Positions 1 to 16,040 of a stretch of DNA of 64,000 bases are shown in pieces. Origin of the DNA: Brasenia schreberi. Lineage: Eukaryota > Streptophyta > Magnoliopsida > Nymphaeales > Cabombaceae. The notes under the pieces are model-generated. The model searched no databases. It was not told where the DNA came from and was given only the letters and a program-made list of their open reading frames with translations. Position numbers and translations under genes: made by a program. The stretch covers positions 9,980,501 to 10,044,500 of the forward strand of contig JAYKKT010000074.1 of the NCBI GenBank assembly GCA_036023115.1. The letters run 5' to 3'. Each line of letters starts with the position of its first letter. Position 1 is the stretch's first letter.

Positions 1-262
1 TACTATTGCGAAGTTGTTAGAACTTTTTTACCTGAACAGTCAGTTTATTATGGTTTGGCACAATATGTTCTCCGCTAACATATGAGTCGTACATCTACGC
101 CGCACAGGTGGTATTTTTGGCTTGTCTTTGGTTGAAATCTCAGACGAACTTCAATTATGTCTGGGAGAAGTTTGAAGATTTTGAGCCCTTCTTTGAGCCT
201 TTTGTGGGAAAGATAAGATTGTCCTTAACTAACGTGGATGCATTCTCGTGTTCTCATAACAG

Positions 263-653
263 ACCAAGAAAAAACATCAAAAGGCTGAGGAATTTTACTC
301 TCGTGCAATACTAGCGGAACCTGGGGATGGAGAAGTCCTCTCACAGTATGCTGAATTCATATGGGAAGTCTATCGTGATTCTGATCGAGCAGCAAGCTAC
401 TATGAGCAGGCAGTCAAAGCTGCCCCCAACGATAGGTTTGTGAATTCCCCTAAGTTCCATTTCCTTCTCCTTTGAATTTATGTTTCTTTCTAAACTTTTA
501 CATCTTTGCGTCTTCAGTCATGTTCTTGCAGCATATGCCCGCTTCCTGTGGGATACTGAGGAGAGTGAGGATGGAGAAGAAGATCATCAGTTCAACGAGG
601 TCTCACAATTCTCCAATTATCATGGAACAAGTATTGCTTCTACAAGTACTTGA
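263..653 (+). CDS. TPR-like protein, 3' end (last two exons; gene starts outside the window)
   Basis: Two exons are visible: 263-435 (acceptor AG at 261-262, donor GT at 436) and 518-653 (acceptor AG at 516-517, stop TGA 651-653), separated by an 82-bp intron. The join through a split Ser codon keeps the frame. The product reads as tetratricopeptide-like helical repeats, with pieces such as AEEFYSRAILAEPGDGEVLS, YAEFIWEVYRD, ASYYEQAVKAAPND and HVLAAYARFLWD, followed by an acidic stretch (EESEDGEEDH) and a short Ser/Thr-rich tail. This pattern matches a plant family of small TPR-like superfamily proteins whose molecular role is not well defined; TPRs generally bind other proteins. The 5' exons lie to the left of the window, and 1-262 would be intron. 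The exon structure is well supported; the exact subfamily is inferred from the motif pattern. Confidence 0.85.
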
Positions 654-3600
654 TGAATGGTTGTTGCACCATTGGAAATTAATTTCAATTTCGAGGCTTT
701 TAGCTTCATGTACATCTTGTTCATAGTTTTGTTGCTAATAGTTAGCCAGAACGGGAAAGCAGTTCATCTGGATTAGATGCTAGTCAATGTAGGAACTATG
801 AAAATAATGGTTACAGTCGGTTGTAGATCTTTTTGGAGTTCTTTTGTCAATGAAATGCTATTAACTTGTTCTTCTATCCTTGCAATCTTGACAGTAGCAA
901 TTTTGACAGATTTGAGAGGAGTTGACCGTGCCTGTGTGGCAAATATGAAATGACCTAAACCAAATTTAAAGAAATCAATCATCACAGACTTTTCTTGCTT
1001 TAATCTGAGTTGGTTCTTTCAATTGATTGCTATGCGCTAGCTACTTAGATGAAATTATGATGCATCATGTCTTCATAGTGTTTTATGTGGGTTCATGTTG
1101 TGCTATGCTATCGTGCCACAGATCTGACAGGCATGGTTTAACCTGACGTACTGAAGCAATTCCCTAGCCGTTTTGCTTGTAACATGCAATCCATTCATAA
1201 GCATGCTAATACGAGAGACAACTTTACCGTTTTACCTTTAATGGCTTTTTACTCCATAGAAGATTGTCAATGAACTAGACTAGATCAGCATTGAGAAGAG
1301 GTGAGTTTTACTTTTGAAAAAACTGTTGATCAAACTGCATTATTTTGACATAAGTCCACCTAGACCACTGTTAGAATTCTTTGAGGTGCGTGTCACACGG
1401 ACCTGCCCAACCTGAGGCTATTAAGAACGAGCTACAACCTAAAGGAAATGCTGCTTCAGGAACTTGGATTATGTTGTGTCCTCATGGGAATCAAGAAATC
1501 AAAGTTCGAACTGTATCATGAGCTACTTTTTATGCGAACTCTTGCAGACAAATGAAGCTCTTTGATACAACAAAAAGAATAAACTGATTTAGCTGTACTT
1601 TGTTCAAGATATTTTGTATGATAGCTGTACTTCAGGTGAATGTTGACAATGAAAATTGGGAACACCACGAAAGCTGGTTGCAGCCAAACTCTTGTCAGTA
1701 GTGGTACTCAAATGATAGGTCACGGCTCATAAATGCATTCCATCGTTTTGTTCATGTTGTTACACTTTCTGCTGTAGACTTTATTGTATTAAGAAACACA
1801 ATGTCATGATCCTTTTCTTGAAAATTAAGAGATGGGCTAGGGGTTAGGAAGACCTCTTTGCTGCATCATTTCTGATGTATATATCTGTGCGCACGCCTTC
1901 AATTATAAGTAGAAGAGGTGCTGATACCCGTGGGGAATCTTCAAGTACCTGGTTGGTTGAGTCTCCTGAGAAAGGAGACACTTGGTAGTGGGTGCGAGGT
2001 ACCAACTCAGCCAGCCACTCCTAGCTCAGGCAGCAACTAACCCACAGAAAATGGCCTTTCTTTTCCTAGGCCTGCTTTGCTCTTCATATCTGAACTTCAT
2101 CGGGCAAGATCTCAACTGCTAAATATGAATGAATATTATATTTCAGTTCAAGATTTCTCATGATATTGCAATGGTGGTCATTTATCAATTGTCTGAATTC
2201 TTCCTTTGTGGGCTTCTTTCAGACCATTATGTGTACCACTTCCAATATTTAATAGCCCGATTTCAGTAAGACAGCAGAATTTCTTGTGCCCTAATTTCTT
2301 TTCATGTTTATTGGAAATTGCCTCTTGTAGACCTTCCTTCAATATGCATGTTATGGGAGTCCAGCTTGTCCCATTGAGGCTTCCCTTCAAACTCATAATT
2401 ATTACAGCAAAGGACTGTATTTTTGGTGCATTTCAGCATATAAATTAGGCTTTATAAGGAAATTAGCTCTCTAGTTCCAAAGCAGGGAAAACTTTTTGTA
2501 TAACTTCATGATAGTAGCAACTATAAGATAGCCAAAATTCAGTCATGCAACTCAGCAATATCTGTTTTTCCTCCCATAGAATTCGGGACTTTATATTGCT
2601 GGATTTAACTAATAAGACCGACAGGAAGGATTCTTTCCGAACTAATAATGTTCCTAGATGTGACCAAAATGTATTCCTTTTCGTGCCCTTTGCGTTTTCC
2701 AGACTAATGGAGACTTCTAGTCTTCGGAAGAGACCGTCATGGTTGATTTTTACTACCAATGCATGAATCCTGCCTGTATATAGCACCGTTTGGTTGGTGC
2801 TATGCATGCTTGTCCAGCTTTACATCACTTATCCCACTCTCATCTTGCACCACCACCTGAGATCGACATGGGTTCCTAGCGCTTGATTTTACATCACCAA
2901 CCAACAGTAGTTCTTTAATAAACTCCAAGTGCAGCTAGCGACCCACATAGATTTACCAGTTACCAGAACAATTACATGCAATTGCCAACCAATCTTAATC
3001 GATCTTCATCCAGCTTCCTTTCACATCCTCGGCCAAGTTTAGATTTCTGCTCTCGAGGCCTGTTCTCGACTTGTCTCAGATCCCTCATGTAACAAACTGG
3101 CAGGCAAGACCACTCGCCACACTGCCCTATCAATGGCCATCGCACCATCAAAGCCCTTTAACCCTGATTCCAACCCTTCCTTTCTGAGAACAGAAATCAT
3201 GCAAGTAGTGCTCAACACTTGGAGGGAATCCCAACTTCTTGATAATTGATGGCAAATAGTGTTCATTGTCGTCCATCGATCGATTATCGAAGCAAGCAGT
3301 GAGGATTGCCAGGAAAGTTATGTCTCTGGCAATGCAGCTTCTCTACATAGTTCACAAACAAAGCCATGATAATTGCATTTCATGAAAACAACTCAGACCT
3401 GGAGCCCAAGTTTCAAACGCATAGGGCACATAACCAGGGAAATTGCATTCAAGTGGCATGTTTATAATGAAACTCGTTGGAGTCTAAATAAATTGGTTTA
3501 TAAGCAGTGGCAGACCCGAGAATTCTTTTGGAGGGACATTTGTATTTTGCTGAGACGTGCTTGTATTTCACATTCACAAATCACTTGTATTTCCTTTCAT

Positions 3601-4188
3601 ACAGTGGCAGTTCCATGCAATTTTCATATTTAAGTTGGGCCCTCTATCGGTTATAGATTGTAGTTGAGTATAGCACAAGGAGCGACGATTCTCTCGGTTA
3701 AGGTCCATTCCGAATTTAGTACTCAAATTGTGCATATTTGATAGGGTCTGTCTAACCCTAGCATACAAAAATAAAAGAAATATTTCCAAATACATAACAG
3801 AAAGAACTTAATGGATACTGACTGTATTTATAAATTAGATTAGTGTAGAAACAAATTTAACCACTCGCTGTTGTGTTGTAACGTACTGTTCTACAAGTCA
3901 TGATTTTTACAATTTTGAATAAATAACATCTTTAATGACAAATTTATTAATTCTATGTTGAACAACCAGTAATAGCTCACCTGGCTAGGTCTTGATTCGG
4001 CCTCTCCATTTTACCCTTTTTTTTTTATTAATTCTATGTTGATATCTTAAAGTGGTTCCTGTTAATTTATCTAAACTCATTTCATAGAGCTTCCATAGTG
4101 TTTTATAATACTCATAAATATTAATTACAATATCTTTCTACCTTTAGTGTGGGATTCCAGTTGGCGTGAGTTCAACTAACTAAAGAAC
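654..4188. other. Intergenic region downstream of the TPR gene
   Basis: I see no coding exon here. The first few hundred bases are probably 3' UTR and flank of the TPR gene. Around 1940-2035 there is a sequence with tRNA-like or SINE-like inverted words, too degraded to classify. At 3968-4012 a short piece resembles the 5' end of the B-type SINE seen elsewhere in this window (AATAGCTCACCTGGCTAG). The sequence CAGTGGCAG at about 3507 and 3605 resembles hAT-type termini, but no matching opposite end was found. Confidence 0.6.
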
Positions 4189-4297
4189 CTGCACCCAGAG
4201 CGTTAGCTCAACGGGATGTTGGTGCTGGTGCGGAGTTCGACTCCCAGTGGGTGTATGGTGTCTGTTAGGCTTTGGCCTTCTCTTGTAATAAAAAAAG
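4189..4297 (+). mobile_element. SINE-like, tRNA-derived repeat, family A
   Basis: The sequence carries a tRNA-like A box (CGTTAGCTCAACGGGATG) and B box (GAGTTCGACTCCC) about 35 bases apart, then a short body ending TTAGGCTTTGGCCTTCTC and TTGTAATAAAAAAAGG. At least four more copies of the same layout are present (10765 +, 41980 -, 54880 -, 57998 -). The tRNA-like head with an A-rich tail is what plant SINEs look like. The boundaries are approximate. Confidence 0.65.
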
Positions 4298-4369
4298 GAA
4301 AAAGCTAAAAACTTCCTCTAATTAGAATATGTTTCTAACTTTAGTGTGAACTAGATATACCCTACACTG

Positions 4370-4532
4370 AGTGGCGTATCTCAAAACTCTTTTAGGGTGG
4401 GGTGGATGGCCCTTCGAATGGTTTAGGGTGGGGCGGATGGCCCTTCGAATGGTTTATATAGACTTTAAGTTGATTTTTGAAATTTGGGGTGGGGTGGACT
4501 TCCACCCCGGTTCAATGTTGATCCGCCACCGT
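4370..4532. mobile_element. hAT-type MITE, 163 bp, with exact 8-bp target duplication
   Basis: The element starts AGTGGCGTATC and ends GATCCGCCACCGT, so its termini form an imperfect inverted repeat around GTGGCGGATC. It is flanked by the perfect direct repeat CTACACTG at 4362-4369 and 4533-4540. An 8-bp duplication with GTGGCGGATC-like ends fits the hAT superfamily. The inside holds a short tandem of GGGTGGGG(T/C)GGATGGCCC and the word GACTTTAAGTTGATTTT, which recurs in antisense near 61010. There is no coding capacity, so it would be non-autonomous. Confidence 0.8.
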
Positions 4533-4540
4533 CTACACTG

Positions 4541-6821
4541 TTGCAAATATAATCTAAGCCAACTAGAGTCTGCCAACCCGAGGAAACTATTTCGCGAAGG
4601 CAAGTAGGCATTGTGTAGATTAGACTGAGATTAAGAAGTCATATCCCTGTGGCTACTGCTGCATTATGACCAAACATATCCTTAACATTTTCAGACATAT
4701 TCTGAAGCTCTAAATGGTTTTATTCTTGTTATTACTTTTATAATGATGCTTCTAGTAGTGAATTAAATAAATTACTGCTGATGCTCAACTATCGTGGAGT
4801 TTTATATTGGTAAAAGTACAATGCTTCAATGCAAATGGCTGGAACTAACTACTAAACAATACATATACACATGTGAGAGAGAGAGCAGTTATCCAATTTG
4901 TCTAAATAAACGAAGCCAAATATGACAAGTTGATGAAAATTGCCTGTAATTGATTGCTTAACAAGGTGTACCTGTCATTGGAATAATAAAAATTTACCCC
5001 CGGTAATTGACACGATTATTGGCACCCATTTTATTTTAATTGCATAATTATACTCGCACACCCATTTTACTACACACATCTTTTTTCTGTTATTTTCCAA
5101 AATATTTCCGTCATTATTTTATAATTTCCATGATACCCTCTCTCTCGTCTGTGCCGTAAACCCCGCCCTCTTGCCGTCAAACCCGCTGGAACTCAAATTT
5201 CTCGCCTGTGCCGTTACCGGACTGCCATATAATACCTGCACCCAGCACGGGTACAAAGGCAAAAGGTTCATGTTTGTGTTCACCCTGTTTGGTAACTTCC
5301 TCTGTTCCTTTTTTCGTGTTCACCATTTAATTGTTCACGTTTTCTTAAAGGAGCTCCATTTAACTTTCAAAATGTTCAAATGAACTCAATCATATCTCTC
5401 CCATTTTAACGATTTTGACCCCAAAAGATCTCAAAATATATTATTTTCAATATTTGATTTCTCAGAGGATATGTGTATGATTTTCCTTTATGGTTGACTC
5501 AATAGGATCAAAGTCAAGCACTGTTCTTGCATCCTAAAATGGTCTCGCACTTGGCACTAACCCGGAGCTGCACTGTCTCTGCCTTACTGTAGAAAACTTC
5601 ACGTTGAAAGCTGAACCCTTGGTTATGGGGTCAAATCAAAAGAAACTTCTAGTTGATGGTCACCAGTTCAATTCGGGAGGGCGTGCATAACGATAATTAG
5701 GTCTAACTGACCCCAGCTTGCTAATACAGATATCCCCAAGAAAGGCTGTTTATTCATTTGTTTTCTTTTATGGATCTGATAATAATCAAACAGAGAATTC
5801 AAGAAAAGAGGTGCAAAAAATAATGGCAGAGACATGGTCAACAGTAAAAGAAATACGAAAGCTGTCAGAAAATGCTGGCTTTAGTGGACAAACGTAGCAA
5901 AGAATTGAGTTCTGTTCGAATCTAATATTCCTAATATTGTTTCGCACCCTTTCTACAGGATGACTTCTGGCTCATCTCTACCATCTTAAGAAACCACCAA
6001 GCAAGAAGGAATCGACCTTCCTCATTTCAAAGGTAAACTATTAATCTTTTCACTGTGCAGCTGCGTCATTTTATGGCAACTTTTCATCTTTCATGAAGAG
6101 GAAGAGTGCTCTAACGGTTACCTCTGTCGGAAACTGTTTCCTCTCATGGATGAGTAATTAATAGGAATAAGTTTTGGTGCTGCAGGTGAGATATTGGTGG
6201 GGTGCTTTTCATGTCTGGCAGATCTTTCACAGTTGATTCTGTCTTTTATAGATGAAGGTCGGCCAGAAAGAAATTAATCACACGGAGGGAAATCGCATAT
6301 AGGATCAGCTCCCTTGCACTGATATTAATCTTGTGCACCAGATTGATATCACCCATTAATTTCGTCTGCCTACTCTCCCTCCCTCCCTCTCTCTCTCTGT
6401 CGGAACGCTACTAATGAAAAAGGATTGACTGCCACCATTCACTATCCACTTCGATTCCTCTGTTCAGCAATTTCCCAACAGATACAGGGAGAGACTCAAG
6501 CTCATTCTGAGATAAAATTTGTCCTCTTGCAGGTTGCATATACGTTTCCTCTTCCTGCTTGAATTGAGCTCATTTAACAGAAGAATAAAGAAGAAGATGA
6601 CGACAATCATCATGACGAAGCTCTGAAAGATGGAGGTCAACTGCTGTTACTAAGCCAACACCAAATATAGGCTTGGGAACAAGAGCGCTAAACAAATAGC
6701 TGTAGACTGATTACTCCAACCCTTCAAAAGGTGGTCTTCAATAATAAAAAAACGAAAGAGTAGCAGCTGTTAACTTATAATTTGCTAGAGAAGGAAGGTC
6801 AGACTAATTGTTAACAGTACC
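4541..6821. other. Upstream flank and 5' leader of the PINOID-like gene
   Basis: No coding exon is visible. A B-box-like word (ACCAGTTCAATTCGG) near 5660 suggests another degraded tRNA-derived repeat. A CT-rich tract lies at 6370-6400. The stretch from about 6400 to 6821 is the likely promoter and 5' UTR of the kinase gene, but I could not pick a convincing TATA box or start site. Confidence 0.5.
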
Positions 6822-10646
<3,825 letters not shown>

Positions 10647-10764
10647 GGGATATTCTGCTGTTTAATCAACCATTACCAAAATTTTGAAGTTAGGCATCAG
10701 TGGTTGCTAGTATGTGGGTAATTAGTATTACTAACTAAACCACTATCTTCCTCCAACCAAAATC

Positions 10765-10866
10765 AAGGCGCTCTAAGGACGAAGCTGCTGGTGGTGAGTT
10801 CGACTCCCAACGGATGCATGTGGTGGTGTGTATTAGGCTTCAGCCTCCTCTTGTAACAAAAAAAAT
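10765..10866 (+). mobile_element. SINE-like repeat, family A, 5'-truncated
   Basis: The copy starts inside the tRNA-like head (GGCGCTCTAAGG), keeps the B box GAGTTCGACTCCC, and ends with TTAGGCTTCAGCCTCCTC and TTGTAAC followed by A residues. It sits about 120 bp after the kinase stop codon. Confidence 0.65.
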
Positions 10867-10892
10867 AATCAAAGCCAAACCTTCTACCACAT

Positions 10893-11012
10893 TTGGTGGA
10901 ACAGGCAACAGGTTTTCCCTTCTTTGGTACAATGGTCTGGCACAAAGCCAGCTGCACGTCCCTGGGTATTGAACTCATGACCTTCATATTGGGAGTCGAT
11001 ATACCTTCTTTA
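10893..11012 (-). mobile_element. SINE-like repeat, family B
   Basis: Read on the minus strand it contains GACTCCCAATATGAAGGTCA and then TGAGTTCAATACCCAGGG, the signature of family B (tRNA-like B box GAGTTCAATACC). The head is diverged. Family A and family B copies lie almost back to back here. Confidence 0.5.
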
Positions 11013-11504
11013 TCCATGTAAGCACATGTATGTTTAATCAATCGTCTCGATTCATCCTTAAAATACTCTTTTAATTAGTTCAATCATGTTTTAAAGATTT
11101 AATCCAAATGCTTATTGTACCTTTCACACCTCTTTCGTAGTGCATATTCTAATCAAAATATAACAGGAATACGACTATGCTATACTTGACCTGGTGACAC
11201 GAACCCGAATAACATGGTGGCACAAAAAATAAAACTTGTAGCAATTTCAGACATGATGCGAACATGGTAAGGTCTCTGTTCGTGTCCAATTGAAGCAGCG
11301 AAAGAGACGACTCGTGTTCAGGATTACCTATTCTGACACGAGAATGAAACGACCCGACACGGACACGAATTATTTGGCTTCAGGTTACCACGTTGGGGAG
11401 GGAATCGCGGGCGGGAGAGCATGCACCCGACAGCAAGCGACAGTCCCTCGAACAGCGTAATTTAGGATCCTTCTCATTTCGTCACTAGAGCTTGAGGACA
11501 ACGA

Positions 11505-11521
11505 CACGTGGCTGCCACGTG
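11505..11521. promoter_or_regulatory. Palindromic double G-box / ABRE-like site
   Basis: CACGTGGCTGCCACGTG is a 17-base palindrome apart from its central base. It holds two overlapping G-boxes (CACGTG) with ACGTGGC-type ABRE cores on both strands. Such sites bind bZIP and bHLH factors in plants. It lies 860 bp downstream of the kinase gene. A TATAAAG word follows at 11678-11684, but no recognisable gene starts there. Confidence 0.5.
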
Positions 11522-13820
11522 AGAAAAAGGCTCCAGCACCAAAGGCGGGGTTTTTTCCATCTCCATCCAGAACTTTCTATTTATTTTCATATTCAGTCTT
11601 ATGTTTTAGTTATTCCTAAAACAGTCCTATCGTTGTCACAGCCTTTTGAAAGGAGTAACTCATTCGTTCACGCAGAGTATAAAGAGAATCAAGTAGACGG
11701 TAGTTTTCTTTCGTTACAATGGGCAGGCTGAAGCCAGATGCACTCCCTGGGCAGCTCAATCCTGGCTCAACCAAGTCAATCAAAACTCCTTCAACATGAT
11801 CAGGCTGTGAATTAGAGGATTCAGACTCGGCAAGATTGAAACACTGCAGGAGTGGCCGGTGGTGGAGCCAAGCAGGATCCGGGTTGACCGCCGAACTTTT
11901 GAAAATTCGAAAGGAATGGGCTCAACCAAACCACATGCAAGGTGCTCAAAGAGTATCAAAGATGCTTTAGAAATACCATTAACATACTATGTAACATGTG
12001 ATAACCAGTGGTATGTATTTGTGACAGAAAATCTTGTCTGCCTAAAGGCTTACCAGAAGCAATAAGGTACATTCTCCCTAACAATCAGTAATGGGTATGA
12101 ATAATTTTGCCACAAGTATCGTCTTTTTTGGTGATTTGATGATCTTCTCTAAGATCATAAAACTGAAAGAAGATGCAGATTTTGTGAGAATAAGCTTTCA
12201 GCAAAGAGATATGAATTTAACGGCCTACATGCGGGGGTATTTGGGCAGAATATGCTTTACTATTTGGCACCATTAACTACAACATACCAATAGAGATGCC
12301 AATACATGTCTCATCTGATCCTGAATCTGAATATCGCGTTTAGTATCTTAATACATATGTAAACAACATTTGGCTTCGAATTTTGGCCACACCGAACTGA
12401 TCTCCGTAATAAGGTAGAGCGAGAGAGAGCCACCCTTAATAAGATGGTTTGGATATATAGAGAGGCGACTAATTGAAGCTCCGTAAGCATGATGAATGTC
12501 CAAAGTTAAACATCGTAATCTTACTCGTAAATCGATCTATTTGTTGTACAGTTGTAGTGTACACTTGATCCCCAAGTTAAGCACCATCATCTTCAGAGTG
12601 CAAAAACAATGAGATGCAAGTTGGTTAAGGAGATGTATTACTTTTAGTCTCTCCTTTCAACCAGTATAGTTTAAGGATCTAACTACTGCTTTCGTGTTTC
12701 TCGGGTGCCAAGCCTCCGACAAACCCGAAGCTAATGGCGGATCGACTATCCTGGAATTAATAAAATATTCTCTCTCCCTTCCTCGCCAGAACAGAAGTCT
12801 GGCATCAATGGTAAGATCATGTTCCAGGACTCAATCAAGAACATTAGAGGCTTAAGAAACCATGCTGAAAGTTCATTCCTTTGAAGGCATAACCGTTCAC
12901 AGGGGCTCGTGAGTAAGGCCACCAAGGCGACGAAACCGCCTTAGGCCCCTGAATTTTAAGCTCGTTATCATATAATTCTACAGGCCCCAAATTTTTAAGT
13001 AAAATATAGTACCCAAATTTTCACTTGAGGACTCAACTTTTGTTGAGCCACTCCTACACAAGCGCATATCACAGAATATGTTCTCTTGGTTCTTGATTGC
13101 TTCTACTTGCTTTATATGTGGGTTGTTTGTGTATATTGTTCTTTTCTTCTCATTGAGAGTGTGGAAAGATAGATTTGGCTTTTAAGGGAAAAATAGAGAC
13201 TCTCAAACTTGAGTGATGTCAAAGCAAATGCAAACTAAATGCCATTAGAGAAAAAACAGGATCCTACTCACGATTGATGCAGTTCATTCATGTTTGATTA
13301 TTGTTTTTTGAGAACATCATCATCATTTTTAAAGGTTGTAAGGACATTAAAAAATTATGAAAGATAAACTTATTATACTCATGTCATAAAAAAGCAATCG
13401 TCAATAGCATTAATGATGAGCAAAATCTAATCACTTGTGTTTAAGAGACAATAAAGACTTAGTTAGATCAAACTTTTGGAGATGAATTAAAAGCTTGCAA
13501 ACAATTGATCGGTATTGCAAAAGAAACCTAGATTTTACTAAAACGAGTGATCTATAGGGCCGGTAAACAAACCAAGCAATGTCTGCCTCGTTCAAGTTCA
13601 GTTTGTCGAAACATACAAGCTGAATATGAGCATGCTATATTGAGCTTGGTTCGGCTTGTGAAAGCTCATTAAGTGATATTTCAATAATTTTTACCCAAGC
13701 AATGCCTCTAAGGTATATGAACTTATAATGTTTAAGATAAACAAAACCATTTTGTTCAACTTTTTCCAAAAGGAAGGCTTCAAGGCAAATAAAAGGCCGT
13801 TTATTTAGGGTATATTGAGG

Positions 13821-13866
<46 letters not shown>

Positions 13867-14950
13867 TCGGCCGTTTAGTAAAACTAATAGGTTGAACAGC
13901 TTAGTTGTTTGGTTAGCAGGTAGGTTTATTTGTTCATGCAGAAAATGGGTCAAGATAAGAGATGGGGTTGTTTGATTCGTTTTGCTCATATTACCAACAG
14001 CAGCGAACCTACTTTAAGATGAGATGAAGCATGAACTGTAAAAAATTCCCGAGTCCGCCGCTTTAAGGTGAGATGAAGCCTTTATCTTTCTTTCTTTCTT
14101 TCTTTTTTTTTTTGCATTGTAGGAGTTTTACCACTAGGGATGGCAACCTTTACCCAGCCCTCAAGGGAGAAAACCCACCCGGTGCTGCAAAGAGAACCCA
14201 CAAGTGAAGCAAGGTGGAGTACAGTTTAATATATATGTGTGTGAGTGTGTGTATTTGTTTATATAAAATGTTATGCATCATAGATATATGTGTGTGTTTG
14301 TTTGTTGTATACTAAGTATCTATTTTACACACACATATATTTTATATAAATACAAATATATATATATATACACACACAATCAGTTTTAATTTAATAATAT
14401 GTAATACAATAGAATTTGTTTTATGTAAAATATATGATATTAACAGATTTGTGATCTTCTATTAACATTTTCTTATATGTTTTGTGCACTTCCAATGCTT
14501 ATCATAGGTAAAAGAGGATAAAACATGGTAGATGTATCGTTAGGCAGTCGGTGTTCGCGTGCAGGTTCGCCTCCATGGTTCCATGATCAGGATGAAGTCA
14601 GACATTCAGAGCTTCGAGAAAGGAACCATCCACATGAAGACCCGGTCCATCTAGATCCATATCTTAGTCCCATCCATATACAGTTCCAATTCAACCAAAT
14701 CCAGTCCTAACTTATCATGTACCTAAACTCAAACCCAGAACCATTAAATCAATATAGAAACCAAATTTATTTAAACCAAGCCTATTAATTCCAATCCAGC
14801 CTAGGCTCCGAAGATCCATTTTAGCTCCTCTACTTAGATACTGCTACCAGATGAATTCTGGCAGACCAGATTTCGTCGATTTCCGGCCAGAACTCGAAGC
14901 TGATAACTGGCTAGGGGTTCTGCCGGAATCCACCCAGCCAACTCTTAAGG
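11522..14950. other. Gene-poor intergenic region
   Basis: No recognisable coding sequence. At about 12898-13050 a sequence starting AGGGGCTCGTGAG and ending TTGAGCCACTCCT has weakly inverted ends and may be an old transposon, but no target duplication is visible. A run near 14225-14380 is rich in GTGT and ATAT words. Around 14640-14800 there is degenerate low-complexity AACC-rich sequence. Confidence 0.5.
13825..13863. repeat. (CT)n microsatellite
   Basis: About 19 uninterrupted CT units. Confidence 0.95.
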
Positions 14951-14954
14951 AAGA

Positions 14955-15112
14955 TCATTCTTTATTGTTTCTTTCCAATACTTCTGTGGTCGTCCTCTAC
15001 CTCTTTAATAATTCAAATATAGTTTTTCGTACTTTCTTAAAGGTATTTCTTTTAATCTTCTTTTTATATGTCCAAACCATCTTAAAAGATATTCTCTCAT
15101 TTTATTCTCTAT
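14955..15112 (-). mobile_element. RTE-like LINE fragment (left part of a split minus-strand copy)
   Basis: The sequence is the reverse complement of part of the plus-strand LINE copy that follows: CTTCTGTGGTCGTCCTCTAC is the complement of the word near 15333-15350. It belongs with the piece at 15480-15765; together they flank a plus-strand copy. Confidence 0.7.
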
Positions 15113-15475
15113 TGGTGACAGAAATGAAGATGTTGAGATGGATGAGTGGTCATACAAGAAAAGACCATATACATAATGAGGTTATTAGAAACAAATTAGG
15201 AGTGACACCAATAGAGGATAAAATGAGAGAACATCGTTTAAGATGGTTTGGACATATAGAAAGAAGATCAAAAGAATAACCTATAAGAAAGTTAGAAAAA
15301 CTAAATTTGGAAAGTATTAAAAGAGGTAGAGGACAACCACAGAAGTGTTGTAAAGAAACAATAAAGAATGATCTAGCTTATTGGGAGTTAACTGCTAACA
15401 TGGCACACGATAGGGATCTGTGGAAACAAAGAATCCATGTAGCCGACCCCGTCTAGTATGGGAAAAGGCTTAGTT
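15113..15475 (+). mobile_element. RTE-like LINE 3' end, 5'-truncated
   Basis: It encodes the C-terminal tail of a non-LTR reverse transcriptase ORF, with [29 protein letters not shown] and [11 protein letters not shown], then an untranslated end ATGGGAAAAGGCTTAG followed by TTG triplets. This C-terminus and TTG tail are typical of plant RTE-type LINEs. The frame stops at 15279 and lacks the polymerase domain, so this is a dead 3' fragment. It lies inside a minus-strand copy of the same family. Confidence 0.8.
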
Positions 15476-15479
15476 GTTG

Positions 15480-15765
15480 TTGTAACCTCATTAGGTATAC
15501 GGACTTTCCTTGTATGACCACTCAATCTCTCACAAACATCTTCATTTCTCTCATAAACATCTTTTGTACATGTTGATGATTAATTGCTCAACAATCATAA
15601 CCATAAAACATGACAACTCTAATTGCTGTTGTATAATATTTATCTTTTAACTTTAATGGTATCTTCTTATCACAAAGAATACATGATGCTCCTCTCCATT
15701 TTAATAAACCTCCATTAATTCTATACGTAACATCTCCATCAATTCTTTCTATTTTTTTTTGAAAA
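15480..15765 (-). mobile_element. RTE-like LINE fragment (right part of the split minus-strand copy)
   Basis: Starts AACCTCATTAGGTATACGG, the complement of the region encoding the RKDHIHNEV part of the plus copy, and continues upstream in the LINE (complement of the stretch before EMKMLRW). It resumes about 20 bases after the point where the left part stops, which fits an insertion with a small deletion. Confidence 0.7.
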
Positions 15766-15829
15766 AACTGATCCTAGGTAAATCTTATATTCCCCAAAAC
15801 ATCCAAATGAAACGCATGATGCACAAACA

Positions 15830-15945
15830 GCAATAGCTAACCAGATTTGGGTTCGAGTTACAAATTGAAGGTAATGAGTTTTGTGCCAGAGTTTGCGTCT
15901 GACTTCGGCCTCCACATTGTATCGAAAAAAGTTGCCACAATTCTT
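15830..15945 (+). mobile_element. SINE-like repeat, family B
   Basis: CAATAGCTAACCAGATTTGG (A-box region), then ACAAATTGAAGGTAATGAGT and GTGCCAGAGTTTGCG, then TGACTTCGGCCTCCACATTG and a short A run. It shares this order with the copies at 19630 and 40528. Confidence 0.6.
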
Positions 15946-16040
15946 TTCCTTGATGAGTTACTGAATGAACTACATAATATGAAGGTTTTCTCCAAAGTTA
16001 GTCACTGGAATTTGAGAATTTGTTATACTCCACAGCCTAA

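Noticed and set aside
11719..11799. Short ORF (MGRLKPDALPGQ...) after a TATAAAG word and the double G-box
   Set aside because: The ATG lies only about 35 bp after the TATA word, leaving almost no 5' UTR; the peptide has 26 residues and no recognised relatives.
12898..13050. Possible transposon with AGGGGCTCGTGAG and TTGAGCCACTCCT ends
   Set aside because: The ends pair only with gaps and no target duplication is visible, so I did not list it as an element.
14851..15279. 142-codon ORF ending in a LINE-like sequence
   Set aside because: Only the last 55 codons are LINE protein; the first part is antisense LINE sequence of another copy read through by chance.
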